Positions 49,958-60,290 are shown, counted from the first letter of the stretch. The stretch is DNA of 61,025 nucleotides from Oscillospiraceae bacterium (GCA_009777445.1 WRLV01000004.1:1-61025); one strand, 5' to 3'. Numbers and translations: made by a program. Notes: generated by a model from the sequence alone, not told the origin.

Positions 49958-52162
49958 ATGTATATTAAGAAAGCCGCGTTGTGCATTTTTATTTCTCTTA
50001 TTATTGCACTGTCGGGTTGTGTCGACAGTGGTGTGGGAGGAAGTGAACTCTCTGAGTTTAATGCCGATGACTGGGTAGGTAAAAAATTAGGCTTAGTCAC
50101 CGGAATGGTCTATGACAAAATTATGGCGGAACATATTCCCGGTTCTGAACCGCTTTTCTATATCAACATGGCAGACGGGATTGAAGCAATGAAAAACGGC
50201 AGAATTGACGGCTTTATCGCCAACAGCGTGGCACTTATAAGACAAAGTATTCAAACACCCGATGTAAGGGTGCTTGAACCGTATGTTACCAACGAAAGTT
50301 ACGGGGCAATTGTCGCAAAAGGCAATGTGCAATTGCGAGAACAACTTAACGAATTTATAACGCTTATTAACTCTAACGGGGTTTTTGAAGAGATGAAAGA
50401 ACGGTGGATTTTGTCTTCCGAAACGCCGATTATGCCCGACATTCCGGTGGGTAGCGGCGAGGTGTTGAGATATGTAACGGGTGGAACAACAGACGGATTT
50501 TCATATTATTCAAACGGCGAAATATCGGGTTTTGATGTCGAGTTCGCGAAAAGATTTGCGGCATTTATTGACAGAAAACTCGAAATATCAGTTACGGAGT
50601 TTGCCGGTTTAATCACTGCTATTCAAACGGGGAAATATGACTATGCCGCCAATTCTCTCACCATAACTGAAGAGAGAGCGGAGATGGTTGACTTTACAAT
50701 CCCCTACTACAACGGCGGCGCGGCGATTGCCGTATACTCTCCTTCATGGCAACAAAGTGTTTTTAATAAAGACGATTTTGAAGGAAAATCGTTCGCCATA
50801 ATAACCGGCTCAATTTGGGACACTTTGCTTGATGAAAACATTCCCACCGCCGTGCAAGTCCACTTTAACTCTTTTCCCGAGTCAATTATGGCGTTGAAGT
50901 TGGGCAAGGTTGATGCGACTTTTATCGTGGCTTCTTTGGCTGAAAAGTACGCCGTTATATATCCCGACTTAATATATCTGAAACCACCCTTTTTTGAAAC
51001 AGACATAGCGTTTATATTCGGAAAGCATAATCTCGCGCTAAGAGATGATTTTAACAGCTTTATGCGCGAAATACGCGAGAACGGCATGTATGACGAAATA
51101 AAAGGACGATGGTTAGGAAGCGGTGCCGACACGCCGGATATGCCCGAATTTGAAAATAAGGGGACTGCCGGAAAACTCGTTTTTGCCACCACAGGTGAGG
51201 CTGACCTTTTCACTTTTGTTCAAAACGGAAAGCCGGCAGGCTTTGAAGTCGAGTTGGCATATCGCTTTGCCGAACATATGAATATGGAGCTTGACATTCA
51301 ACTGATGGAATTTTCGGCAATAATCCCCAATGTTGATTCAAAATCCGATTTCGCCGGCTCAAATATCTCTGTTACAGAAGAACGCGCTAAGACGGTTGCT
51401 TTTTCAGAGCCGGTTTATAGAGAAGGGCTGTTAGTCGCCGTCAGAAACGAACAATATCAAAGTTCATCGGGTTTTTGGGAAGGAGTTGCGGCATCGTTTG
51501 AGCGCAACCTAATCCTTGAAAACCGTTGGAAGTTAATTGTTGACGGATTGGGTATCAGCATGGTTATAACTATTGCCGGTTTTGCGTTGGCAACGCTCTT
51601 AGGCTTCGCTGTCTGCGGCTTAAGAATGAGCAAAAACGCGTTGTTAAGAATGCTCGGAACTTGTTACATAACGGTGTTGAGAGGTACGCCTGTCGTTGTG
51701 TTGTTGATGATATCATTCTATGTGATTTTCGCAAAGAGCACGATTGACGCGGTTACAGTTGCTATTATAGCCTTTGGCGCGAACGGCGCGGCGTTTATCG
51801 GTGAAATTATCAGAAGCGCGATTTTAACCGTAGACAAAGGTCAAATTGAGGCGGCAAGAAGTATGGGCTTTTCTAAAATCGGGGCGTTCTTCACCGTGAT
51901 TTTCCCTCAGGCGGTTAGAGTTGCGTTCCCGGTCTATATGTCAGAGTTCATTTCTTTATTTAAAATGACTTCTGTTGTGGGTTATATCGCTATTGTTGAC
52001 TTGACTAAGGCCGGCGACATTATACGAAGTCGCACATACGATGCCTTCTTCCCGTTGATTGTGGTGGCACTTGGATATTTGATTTCGGCATCGATTATGA
52101 TTTGGCTGTTTAATTTAATCAACCGAAAAACTGATAAGCGTTCAAAGAGAGGTGCGCGATGA
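49958..52162 (+). CDS. Amino-acid ABC transporter: fused multi-lobe binding protein and permease
   Basis: 734 residues. Lipoprotein signal ([13 protein letters not shown]). Then a second-lobe segment ([20 protein letters not shown], about 40-150), a full SBP_bac_3-type domain (first lobe [20 protein letters not shown]; second lobe [20 protein letters not shown], to about 388), a first-lobe segment ([20 protein letters not shown], about 400-500) and a HisM/GlnP-type permease (about 520-730, [38 protein letters not shown]). The order half-full-half looks like two binding domains rearranged. Overlaps the ATPase gene by four bases. Polar amino acids are the likely substrates. Confidence 0.9.
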   Translation: MYIKKAALCIFISLIIALSGCVDSGVGGSELSEFNADDWVGKKLGLVTGMVYDKIMAEHIPGSEPLFYINMADGIEAMKNGRIDGFIANSVALIRQSIQTPDVRVLEPYVTNESYGAIVAKGNVQLREQLNEFITLINSNGVFEEMKERWILSSETPIMPDIPVGSGEVLRYVTGGTTDGFSYYSNGEISGFDVEFAKRFAAFIDRKLEISVTEFAGLITAIQTGKYDYAANSLTITEERAEMVDFTIPYYNGGAAIAVYSPSWQQSVFNKDDFEGKSFAIITGSIWDTLLDENIPTAVQVHFNSFPESIMALKLGKVDATFIVASLAEKYAVIYPDLIYLKPPFFETDIAFIFGKHNLALRDDFNSFMREIRENGMYDEIKGRWLGSGADTPDMPEFENKGTAGKLVFATTGEADLFTFVQNGKPAGFEVELAYRFAEHMNMELDIQLMEFSAIIPNVDSKSDFAGSNISVTEERAKTVAFSEPVYREGLLVAVRNEQYQSSSGFWEGVAASFERNLILENRWKLIVDGLGISMVITIAGFALATLLGFAVCGLRMSKNALLRMLGTCYITVLRGTPVVVLLMISFYVIFAKSTIDAVTVAIIAFGANGAAFIGEIIRSAILTVDKGQIEAARSMGFSKIGAFFTVIFPQAVRVAFPVYMSEFISLFKMTSVVGYIAIVDLTKAGDIIRSRTYDAFFPLIVVALGYLISASIMIWLFNLINRKTDKRSKRGAR

Positions 52163-53226
52163 TAAAAATTACGAATTTAAATAAGTCCTACGGCGGTGTT
52201 GAGGTAATCAAAGACATTACCACCACTATTGAACGCGGAGAAATCATAACTATTATAGGAACGTCCGGTACGGGGAAAAGCACTTTTTTGCGTTGTTTAA
52301 ACCTATTAGAACAACCAACAAGCGGCGTGATTGAGTTCGATGGCAAAAACCTCACCGACAAGAAAACAAACATCAACGAAATACGCAAACGAATGGGAAT
52401 GGTTTTTCAAAACTTCAACCTGTTTGCGCATATGAGTGTTATGGAAAATCTTTGTGTGGGGCAGATGAAACTACTCGGGCTTACACGTGAGCAGGCGCGT
52501 GAAAACGCCTTGAACCTTCTTTCGATGGTGGGGCTTGCCGAAAAGGCTGATGCTTATCCCGATGAGCTGTCGGGCGGGCAAAAACAACGGGTGGCTATTG
52601 CGCGATGTTTATCTATGAAGCCTGATATAATGCTGTTTGACGAGCCAACCTCCGCGCTTGACCCGACTATGGTCGGCGAAGTCACAACAGTGATTAAACG
52701 GTTAGCGCAAAACGGAATGACTATGGCTATAGTTACCCACGAGATGGAGTTCGCCAAAAACGTTTCAACACGCGTGATTTATATGGACGAGGGCAGCATA
52801 TATGAACAAGGGACACCGAAGCAAATATTTGAAGAACCCAAACGAGAAAAGACTCGCGCTTTTATCAGAAAAATCAAGAAATTCCGCTATGAACCAAGCA
52901 GTGAGCATTTTGATTTTATCGCGCTTAACAACAGCCTGTTAAACTTTTGTTCGGCAAACGCGCTGACAAAATCAGACTCTAATAAAGCAGGTTTAGTCAC
53001 AGAAGAGCTGACAGTTAACCTGATTGAGAAACGCGATTTTGAGAGCCTTGAATTCAGCTTCCCCGATAACCAAAAAGAGTTTGAAATTTCGGTGAGCTAC
53101 GGCGGAGAGCAAAGAGACGTTACAAAACGCGAGGGCATTGAAACCGACATTATTAAAGGCATTGTCAAAGAGACAAAATATAATTTTGACACAACTAACA
53201 AACTTATCTTGAAATGGGGAAGCTGA
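52159..53226 (+). CDS. ABC transporter ATPase with a C-terminal RsbW-like domain
   Basis: 355 residues. Residues 1-245 are a GlnQ-type ATPase: Walker [21 protein letters not shown], signature [17 protein letters not shown], Walker [14 protein letters not shown]. Residues about 250-355 add a domain similar to the RsbW-like tail of the next gene ([40 protein letters not shown]), which keeps the EE of the N box but lacks a clear DxG box. Starts inside the permease gene (ATGATA); ends four bases before the MATE gene. Fusion of a transporter ATPase to a GHKL-like domain is unusual. Confidence 0.88.
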   Translation: MIKITNLNKSYGGVEVIKDITTTIERGEIITIIGTSGTGKSTFLRCLNLLEQPTSGVIEFDGKNLTDKKTNINEIRKRMGMVFQNFNLFAHMSVMENLCVGQMKLLGLTREQARENALNLLSMVGLAEKADAYPDELSGGQKQRVAIARCLSMKPDIMLFDEPTSALDPTMVGEVTTVIKRLAQNGMTMAIVTHEMEFAKNVSTRVIYMDEGSIYEQGTPKQIFEEPKREKTRAFIRKIKKFRYEPSSEHFDFIALNNSLLNFCSANALTKSDSNKAGLVTEELTVNLIEKRDFESLEFSFPDNQKEFEISVSYGGEQRDVTKREGIETDIIKGIVKETKYNFDTTNKLILKWGS

Positions 53227-53230
53227 GAAG

Positions 53231-54961
53231 ATGGGGGACAGTGGGAAGTTTATTCGTGGGTTGTATGGCAAGATGGCGTTGTTTTCTACCATCGCGCTTG
53301 CCGGCAACTTCTTGGCGCAAATTGCAGGAACGCTGATTGCCGGAAACATTTTGTCGGACACTGCCCTGAGCGTTGTGGGAATAGCCACACCCGTTTATTA
53401 CGTTTACGGGGCGGCAGGCGCGATGCTCGGCATAGGCTGTGCTACACTGTGCGCCAATCATATCGGGAAGTCAGAGTTTAACGAATGTCGCCGTGTCTTC
53501 ACATTAACTTATATATTGGTTTTCGTTTTCGCCATTATTCTTACCGCTATTTTTTGGGTGTTCATAGAGCCTATTACAGAGCTTTTAGGGGCAAGCAAAG
53601 AAAATTTCGAGAGCGTTAAAGATTATTGCCTTACTATGTCGGCAGGGGGCGTTGGTGTTATGCTCATCTTTCCTGCCTTCGGGATTCTCCGCATAGACGG
53701 CAAAAATAAAACCGCCGCAGGAATATTCATCATGTCCGGCGTTATAACCGTCGCGCTGACTTATGTCTTCATTGTTTTTTACGACATGGGGGTGGCAGGT
53801 GTCGCCGCCGCAACCTGTATAGGGGGCGCGCTTGCAGGAATAGTGGGCGGCGTTGCGATTTTCGTCAAAAGCAAGAATTTCAAGCTATTAAATCCGGTCT
53901 ACCCACTCAAATCATCAAAGGGTATAATCATAGCCGGCACACCGGGGGCATTAGAATATTTTTGTTTTTTCGCGTGTATGTTGGCACTTAATAATTTATT
54001 ATCTGTGCGCTTCGGCGATTCGGCGGTGGCGGCTTATAAAATCACCGAGTCAATCAATTCTTTGTCTTTAATATTTATTTGGGGAATAGCCGGGCCTGTC
54101 ACCCCTTTGTCCGGCGTTTTTGGGGCAGAGCGTGACACTAAAAGTTTGCGCGATGTTCTTAAACTTTCACTTCGCGCCGGGCTTTGGCTTGTTTTGCCGC
54201 TAACTGCACTTTTGTTTGTTTTCGCGCCTGACATCACCGCAATTTTCGGCATGGGGACAAGAGACACGGCTTATGCCGTGAGGGTGTTCTCGTTGAGTAT
54301 ACCGCTTTCTCTTTTAACCCAGTTGTTAATATATCTTTATATGGGTGAAAAGCGCGTGTTTTTAGCCAACGTTCTTATGGCGGCACGCATGGCACTGTGG
54401 GTAATCGTGGCGGCTCTTCCGCTATCTGCTATTGGCTATGATGCGTTTTGGTGGTGTTTTGTCGCGGCGGAACTTCTGACAATTTTAACCGCGTTAACTC
54501 TCTCATTTATTTCTCGAAAGGGCAACAAAAACCTTATACCCGTCCTCTTAACCGACATATCCGCCGAACGTGACGGGCGATATATTTCACTCTCTACCAA
54601 ATCTGACGGCGTGGGAAATGCCGCCGCAACCGTTGCGGACTTTTGTGAGCAAAACGAGCTCTCACCTAAGACAAGCATGTCGGTTTCTTTGGCGGTTGAA
54701 GAAATGTTGGTGGTGATTTTTGAAAAGAGCAAGCCCGAAAGCTTAAACGTCAGGGTCTTAATCGTTGAAGACACCGACATCATTGTTTTGCGTGTGCGTG
54801 ACAACGGAAAGTTGTTTAACTCAATCGACTACGCGCTTAAAGCAAGTGCCGATGAAGCACTTGACGTTATGGGAGTGAAAATGATTTTAAAGTTAGCCGT
54901 CAGCGTAGACTATCGAAATACATTCGGGGTAAACAACACTACGATTATTATTAAAAAATAA
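53231..54961 (+). CDS. MATE-family transporter with a C-terminal RsbW-like ATPase domain
   Basis: 576 residues. Residues 1-435 form a 12-helix MATE transporter (KMALFSTIALAGNFLAQIAG, AGTPGALEYFCFFACMLALN). Residues about 450-576 form a GHKL domain: NAAATVADFCEQNELSPKTS, VSLAVEEMLVVIFEKSKPES (N box), LRVRDNGKLFNSI (DxG box), GVKMILKLAVSVDYR. This is the same class of kinase domain as at 8732. It would lie in the cytoplasm. It follows the ABC ATPase by four bases and is followed by the phosphatase gene by 24. Confidence 0.9.
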   Translation: MGDSGKFIRGLYGKMALFSTIALAGNFLAQIAGTLIAGNILSDTALSVVGIATPVYYVYGAAGAMLGIGCATLCANHIGKSEFNECRRVFTLTYILVFVFAIILTAIFWVFIEPITELLGASKENFESVKDYCLTMSAGGVGVMLIFPAFGILRIDGKNKTAAGIFIMSGVITVALTYVFIVFYDMGVAGVAAATCIGGALAGIVGGVAIFVKSKNFKLLNPVYPLKSSKGIIIAGTPGALEYFCFFACMLALNNLLSVRFGDSAVAAYKITESINSLSLIFIWGIAGPVTPLSGVFGAERDTKSLRDVLKLSLRAGLWLVLPLTALLFVFAPDITAIFGMGTRDTAYAVRVFSLSIPLSLLTQLLIYLYMGEKRVFLANVLMAARMALWVIVAALPLSAIGYDAFWWCFVAAELLTILTALTLSFISRKGNKNLIPVLLTDISAERDGRYISLSTKSDGVGNAAATVADFCEQNELSPKTSMSVSLAVEEMLVVIFEKSKPESLNVRVLIVEDTDIIVLRVRDNGKLFNSIDYALKASADEALDVMGVKMILKLAVSVDYRNTFGVNNTTIIIKK

Positions 54962-54985
54962 ATCGAAAGGCATGGTCTGAAAAAA

Positions 54986-56965
54986 ATGAAAACGTCTATA
55001 CAAAAGAAAATAGCAAGCGCGTTTGTGGTGGTGAGTGTGTTGGCTCTCGTTGCGAGCGGCGTGCTGTCTATGCTTCAATTGCGTGAAATACGAGATATAG
55101 CAGAGGAAGCACTGATTGATTTGTCGCGCACTGACTTAAAGGATTTGGCGACTGAAAAGGGTTCGTCAATCAACTCGCGGCTTCAATTATATGCTGATAA
55201 ATTGAGCATAATGGCAATTTATTCCGCAGACTTATATGTCAACCCCGACGATTATTTAAAAAAACCGGTTCCCTTTTATCTTGACATGCCGCCGGGTGAA
55301 CCCGGGTTGCACTACTTCCCCGAGCCGTGGGCAGAGCCTTCTTTGCTTGAAGAAGAAACCATGCTCTTAGCCAACTCCGCTAAGATTTTCGCGGTTGTAA
55401 TGGAAAGATTCCCGGAAATAACAACGATTTGCATTTCAACCGACACAGGGCAAAACTTGCAGTTCGACTCTGCCGCGGCGCAAAAACAAGACGTTATTGA
55501 ACAAGGCTTTTCTTCTCATACCCGCGAGTGGTATATAAGAGCGAAAGAGAAAAAAGAAATGCCTACGGTTATTATATCCGACACCTATCGTGATGCCGCA
55601 GGGCGTGGGCTTACAATCACTATGAGCAAGGCGATTATGGCAAACGGTGAGTTCAAGGGCGTTTTGGCGTTTGATATTCTCATAGATGATTTAGATAAAC
55701 GTTTGCGCAGTGAAGTGGTGGGAACAGGCGGGCGCATTGAACTCATCGGTGTCGACAAGGTTATTTCAAGTCAAGGCTTGACTACTGAAAACGAACATGA
55801 ACTTCCTGAATATTGGGAGGCCGTCAGCACCTCTGTTACAGGCACGGCAATTTCGGGGGACTATTATATAGCCTGGAGCCGCATTGGTCTCACCGGTTGG
55901 AAGGTTGTTCTTTTAGTCCCCGAAAGCGAAATAACCGCCCCTGTAGAACGCGCAGACAAGGAAATATATGAATCGCTTTTAGAAATCGGCATGCTTTTAA
56001 TTGCAATCGTATTGCTGACTGTTTATGTGGCGTTTTTATCCGCACGAAGGATTGCCGCGCCGCTGTTAGCTTTAGCAAAAGATGCTGAAAAAATCGGTAA
56101 AGGCGATGACATTGAGCTATCGGCGAAAACAGGTGACGAAATAGAAGTTTTGGCAGGCACAATCAATGAAATGCTTATAAACATCAAAACCATAACCGGT
56201 GAAAAAGAAAGAATAGGGGCAGAATTAAATGTCGCCACAAATATTCAAGCCAGCATGTTACCGCATATATTCCCTCCGTTCCCTGAAAGAACTGACGTTG
56301 ATTTGTTCGGCACTATGGAACCGGCAAAAGAAGTCGGCGGCGACTTCTATGATTTCTTCCTTATTGACGACAACACCCTTGCGGTGATTATGGCTGACGT
56401 TTCGGGCAAGGGCGTTCCTGCCGCGCTGTTCATGGTAATTGGAAAGACGTTAATCAAGAATAACGCTCAAATGGGAAAAAGCCCCAAAGAAGTGTTTGAG
56501 ACAGTCAATAATATCCTTTGTGAAAATAACGATGCCGATTTATTTATCACCTGTTTTATGGGTTATCTCGACTTAAAGACAGGGGAGTTCACCAGTGTTA
56601 ACGCAGGGCATAATCCGCCCCTTATCGGAACTAATGGCAAATTTAATTATTATAAAACCAAAATCGGCTTTGTTTTGGCAGGAATGGAGGGTACGCGTTA
56701 CACACAAGAGACGGTTAAGTTAAAACCCGGAGATTCTCTCTTCCTCTATACAGACGGTGTCACCGAAGCCGATAACCATGCGAAAGAACTTTATGGTGAG
56801 AAGCGATTGAACGACATTTTAAACTCCTGCACAAGCGAAGAGGTGAAAGAAACCTGCCTTTATGTTCGACACGATGTTGAAAAATTTGTCGCAGGCGCGG
56901 AACAAGCAGATGATATTTCTATGCTTGTGTTAAAATATTTAGGGCAGGAGGGCACACAGAGTTGA
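54986..56965 (+). CDS. Membrane sensor PP2C (SpoIIE-type) serine phosphatase
   Basis: 659 residues. Membrane helix about 12-33; an extracytoplasmic dCache-like domain (about 35-320, with EWYIRAKEKKEMPTVIISDT and FKGVLAFDILIDDLDKRLRS); second helix about 328-350; HAMP (LLALAKDAEKIGKGDDIELS, about 352-405); then the SpoIIE/PP2C domain: EVGGDFYDFFLIDDNTLAVI, MADVSGKGVPAALFMVIGK, SVNAGHNPPLIGTNG and FLYTDGVTEADNHAKELYG, with the metal Asp residues. It should dephosphorylate STAS proteins in response to an external ligand. It overlaps the NRPS gene start by four bases. Confidence 0.93.
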   Translation: MKTSIQKKIASAFVVVSVLALVASGVLSMLQLREIRDIAEEALIDLSRTDLKDLATEKGSSINSRLQLYADKLSIMAIYSADLYVNPDDYLKKPVPFYLDMPPGEPGLHYFPEPWAEPSLLEEETMLLANSAKIFAVVMERFPEITTICISTDTGQNLQFDSAAAQKQDVIEQGFSSHTREWYIRAKEKKEMPTVIISDTYRDAAGRGLTITMSKAIMANGEFKGVLAFDILIDDLDKRLRSEVVGTGGRIELIGVDKVISSQGLTTENEHELPEYWEAVSTSVTGTAISGDYYIAWSRIGLTGWKVVLLVPESEITAPVERADKEIYESLLEIGMLLIAIVLLTVYVAFLSARRIAAPLLALAKDAEKIGKGDDIELSAKTGDEIEVLAGTINEMLINIKTITGEKERIGAELNVATNIQASMLPHIFPPFPERTDVDLFGTMEPAKEVGGDFYDFFLIDDNTLAVIMADVSGKGVPAALFMVIGKTLIKNNAQMGKSPKEVFETVNNILCENNDADLFITCFMGYLDLKTGEFTSVNAGHNPPLIGTNGKFNYYKTKIGFVLAGMEGTRYTQETVKLKPGDSLFLYTDGVTEADNHAKELYGEKRLNDILNSCTSEEVKETCLYVRHDVEKFVAGAEQADDISMLVLKYLGQEGTQS

Positions 56966-59235
56966 GCCTTATAGATTATTTGACAAAACAGGCGAAAGAA
57001 CGCCCTGAACAAGCGGCACTTGTGTGCGGCAACGAAAGTCTCACATATCGTGCTCTTGATGAACTTTCGACACGCGCCGCCTACGGCTTGACAAAAATCG
57101 GCGTGCAAAAGGGTGAGTGTATCGGGATAAGCACAGACCACGATATTCAAACGATTTTAGCGGTATTCTCTGTCATTAAAGCGGGTGGAATGTTTGTCCC
57201 ACTAAGCCCGTCTTTGCCTTATGCGAGAAAGACTTTTATCAAAAACAACGCACAAATAAAAGTGGACTTTGGTGTAAACGCCGACGTTTTTAAGCTCAGC
57301 GAGACAAGGCATGAAATACATTTGCTTAAACCAAAAGGCGATGAGCCGTTAGCTGTTATGTACACATCGGGCAGCACCGGTGAACCTAAAGGCGTTATAT
57401 TACTACACAAGAATCCGCTTGCCGCACCAAGACATTACAACAAAATCATGAAAATAAATGCTGCTGACAATGTCGCTAACTATGTGAGTTTGTCCTTCAT
57501 CGTGGCACTCAATGATATTGCATATGCACTTGAGGCAGGGGCAACCTTGCATATTATTCGCGACGACATTCGGCTTGACGTTCGCGCTGTTGCCGACTAT
57601 TTTAACAAAAATAATATAGTTTCCGCTCTTATGCCGGTGTCGTTCGGGCGTTGGCTTGCTGACGAGACGAAGCTTGAAACCTTGAAATCGTTGGGGCTGT
57701 GTGGTGAGCGATTTAAAGCCCCGAAGCCTGAAAATCGTGAGGGCTATGAAGTTTTCAATATATACGGCACCACCGAAATTTGCGGAGCGCAATTTGCAGG
57801 GCGAGAAGCCGTCATGCCGATGGGCGACATAAAGGCTGAACTTGATAAAAATATTCTAACCGTGTCGGGGGATTGTGTCGCTTATGGTTATATCGGCGGC
57901 GCGAACTTTAACGGAAGTTACAGCACGGGCGATTTAGCGGAACAAACGCGCGATGGTTTTCTAATCAAAGGGCGAGAAGATTTTCAGATTAAATTGCGTG
58001 CTTATCGCATTGAACCAAACGATATTGACATGAAGATTTTAACCGTAAACGGCGTGAACGAGAGTGTCACCGTCAAGTCAAACGAGCGGCTTGTGAATTT
58101 TTTCAGCGGAACCGCTCTAATAGATGACATAAAGGCAAAATTAACTGAGCAATTGCCGAAATATATGCTTCCGAGTGAGTTTATAAGGCTTGAGAGCCTT
58201 CCGAAAACGCTGACGGGAAAAATTAACAGAGCCGCACTACCGTCTTGCGAATCGTCATCGGAGTCCTTAATTAACACCCTGCACACACAAACAGAAAAAC
58301 GCTTAGCGACTATTTGGGTAGACATTTTGGGAATGTCTTTGAGCAGTATCAGCGCGCACGATGACTTTGAGTCGTGTGGCGGCGACAGTTTGCGTTTGGT
58401 TATATTGTCGATTGAAATTGAAAAGCAATTCGGCATAACAATAACCCCGTGGGAATGTCTCAAAGCAAAGACAATCCGCAAACAGGCAAAGCTTATCGAA
58501 GCATTAACAAGCAGTGTGCCGACAACCACCGTTGGCAACCCACGTGTGTGTGTCCTCAATCAAGGCTTTCAGGACAGCGCGAAAGACACGCCGTTGTGGT
58601 TTGTTCACACGGCTAACAGCGGGCCCGAGGTTTATCGGAAATTCGCAAAAACTTTGCCGCAAAACCGCCCTTTCTTTGTATTTGAAAATCATAATATGTT
58701 GTTTGGAAATTCTCATTTTGAGGGTATTCGCGAACTTGCTTCAAGGTATATAAACGAGCTTCCCAAAGCGGACTTTTATCATTTAGGCGGCTGGAGTTTC
58801 GGGGGCGTTATCGCGTTTGAAATGGGGTTGCAGTTACAGCGGCGCGGCGTTATAAGCCGACTGTTTTTAATCGACCCGCTCATCGGAGAAACAGCTTTAG
58901 CCACCCCCAACAAAACAGACTATCGAGCATATTTAGAGTCAGACCCTCTATTTGAAAGGTTCAGAGCAATGGGCTTGATTGACAAACTCGAACGAAACAA
59001 CGCTTTCGTCCTCAACGAAATAGCAAACTACCGCCCGTCAGAAACATATCACGGAGAAGCAGTTCTGTTCAGAATGACGTTAGACAACCAAGACAGGAGT
59101 TCCACCAAAACCAAAGCCCCCGACAACGGCTTCGGGAACTTCACAAAGAATTTGAAAATAATAAACATAAACCAAACCCACGACAACGCGATGATAGATG
59201 ATGAGTCGTTGGGTGTTATTTGTGAAGAGTTGTAA
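56962..59235 (+). CDS. Single-module NRPS: adenylation - carrier - thioesterase
   Basis: 757 residues. TTG start within the phosphatase stop (TTGA), with GGAGGG ten bases upstream. Adenylation domain (about 1-430): AVMYTSGSTGEPKGVILLHK, FNIYGTTEICGAQFAG, YSTGDLAEQTRDGFLIKGRE and the terminal PKTLTGKINRAAL lysine. Carrier (about 435-510): DDFESCGGDSLRLVILSIEI, the Ser being the phosphopantetheine site. Thioesterase (about 520-757): FYHLGGWSFGGVIAFEMGLQ nucleophile. No condensation domain, so it may load and release one amino acid, dimerise it, or feed another enzyme. Last gene of the unit, which then stops before foreign DNA. Confidence 0.9.
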   Translation: MSLIDYLTKQAKERPEQAALVCGNESLTYRALDELSTRAAYGLTKIGVQKGECIGISTDHDIQTILAVFSVIKAGGMFVPLSPSLPYARKTFIKNNAQIKVDFGVNADVFKLSETRHEIHLLKPKGDEPLAVMYTSGSTGEPKGVILLHKNPLAAPRHYNKIMKINAADNVANYVSLSFIVALNDIAYALEAGATLHIIRDDIRLDVRAVADYFNKNNIVSALMPVSFGRWLADETKLETLKSLGLCGERFKAPKPENREGYEVFNIYGTTEICGAQFAGREAVMPMGDIKAELDKNILTVSGDCVAYGYIGGANFNGSYSTGDLAEQTRDGFLIKGREDFQIKLRAYRIEPNDIDMKILTVNGVNESVTVKSNERLVNFFSGTALIDDIKAKLTEQLPKYMLPSEFIRLESLPKTLTGKINRAALPSCESSSESLINTLHTQTEKRLATIWVDILGMSLSSISAHDDFESCGGDSLRLVILSIEIEKQFGITITPWECLKAKTIRKQAKLIEALTSSVPTTTVGNPRVCVLNQGFQDSAKDTPLWFVHTANSGPEVYRKFAKTLPQNRPFFVFENHNMLFGNSHFEGIRELASRYINELPKADFYHLGGWSFGGVIAFEMGLQLQRRGVISRLFLIDPLIGETALATPNKTDYRAYLESDPLFERFRAMGLIDKLERNNAFVLNEIANYRPSETYHGEAVLFRMTLDNQDRSSTKTKAPDNGFGNFTKNLKIININQTHDNAMIDDESLGVICEEL

Positions 59236-59380
59236 AAATCTGACTGTGGCAGGAGCTGTCTCCAAGAAAAAAACAATCCACAAATACTAAAACCACCAGT
59301 ATTTTTTCACTGATGGTTATAGTAAGGAGATTTTACTGCGCTTATCAGGGCTCTACTTAAACAATATAAAGACTGCGCTA

Positions 59381-59650
59381 TTGCATCGAGCCAAAATTCT
59401 TAATAATAACAGTATAGGGGAGGAAACCGCTACTGTCAAGGTAGCCAAGCCCCCACTCTATGGTGAAGACGTAAAGATGGTGAGCAAAATAAGCCAGAAA
59501 CAGAAAATCCTCACCCCTACCGAAAGAGATGAAATTGCGGCTAAATACCAGTCCGGCCTAAACATGGCGGAAATAGCCAGACTATATGGTTGCCACTATA
59601 CTACCATAGGTAGGATTTTACGGAAGAAGGGGGTGGAGATTAGGGTATAA
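59381..59650 (+). CDS. Helix-turn-helix protein (resolvase/Hin-type HTH)
   Basis: ORF of 89 residues beginning with TTG; an ATG at 59477 (MVSKISQKQKILTPTERDEI) would give 57. The C-terminal part SGLNMAEIARLYGCHYTTIG then RILRKKGVEIRV is the HTH of the Hin/resolvase or transposase-regulator type. The frame remains open upstream to about 59312 without a start, so it may be the tail of a longer gene. No good ribosome site supports either start. Part of the mobile region. Confidence 0.55.
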   Translation: MHRAKILNNNSIGEETATVKVAKPPLYGEDVKMVSKISQKQKILTPTERDEIAAKYQSGLNMAEIARLYGCHYTTIGRILRKKGVEIRV

Positions 59651-59656
59651 TAAACT

Positions 59657-60211
59657 ATGAACCACAAACTAGAAAAGCATAACTTGAAGGCGGCGATTGT
59701 AACCGCTATGGATGGCGATGAAAAAGTTGCCAACCATGTTATGGGGCAGTATTATGTTGGTGACGTACTTATCAAAGCGAGTAACATGGAAGGGATGCTC
59801 GATTTCATTATAACTGGCTATTATATTGGTGCAGGAAAGAAAAGGGAAGAATTCCAGCAGGATTTACTCTCTTCTGACACGCTCAAGATTAGTCTATACG
59901 ATAAGATTAGAATTGTTAGCAATATTGCTAAAAAACTCGGTTGTCCTAAAATAGAGGGCATTGATAAATACGTGGAATTGCGAAATATATTCGCCCATTC
60001 TGATGTTTTACCTACCAAAGAAGGAGACAGCTACCTTGTTGGTAGGCTTGCCCCAAAAGGCAATACAGTTTGCCAATTACACAAAGATTTTATGACTAGG
60101 CACGCCCAGCTGTGGAATAGCACCTTGCTACCGATAGCTACCAATATATGGAAAATCCGCAGAAAAACGCCTTCAGGCTGGGAAATCGTTCCGCCTTATA
60201 AAAAAGTATAG
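59657..60211 (+). CDS. Hypothetical protein with a HEPN-like RNxxxH motif
   Basis: 184 residues, soluble. KYVELRNIFAHSDVLPTKEG contains RN-x3-H, the pattern of HEPN ribonucleases, in a helical context (MEGMLDFIITGYYIGAGKKR, KIRIVSNIAKKLGCPKIEGI). It might be an accessory antiviral or toxin-like RNase, but the rest of the protein is not recognised. The ATG follows six bases after the previous stop. Composition and absence of the dispersed repeats mark imported DNA. Confidence 0.55.
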   Translation: MNHKLEKHNLKAAIVTAMDGDEKVANHVMGQYYVGDVLIKASNMEGMLDFIITGYYIGAGKKREEFQQDLLSSDTLKISLYDKIRIVSNIAKKLGCPKIEGIDKYVELRNIFAHSDVLPTKEGDSYLVGRLAPKGNTVCQLHKDFMTRHAQLWNSTLLPIATNIWKIRRKTPSGWEIVPPYKKV

Positions 60212-60214
60212 TAA

Positions 60215-60290
60215 CCCTAGTAAGCTCTGCGATCTTGTAGTTCGCTGTGCTGCTAGGGTAGATTTACAAAAATACTCAAAACCAGTTGAA
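60215..60290. other. Gap with an inverted repeat after the HEPN-like gene
   Basis: CCCTAG at about 60214 and CTAGGG at about 60255 can pair over a 35-base loop. Little else is seen in the 110 bases before the integrase remnant. Confidence 0.4.

Noticed and set aside
1202-58459. GGAATGTC as a Chi site of AddAB
   Set aside because: Both orientations occur and the bias does not reverse at the strand switch, unlike Chi. Not excluded by whole-genome data.
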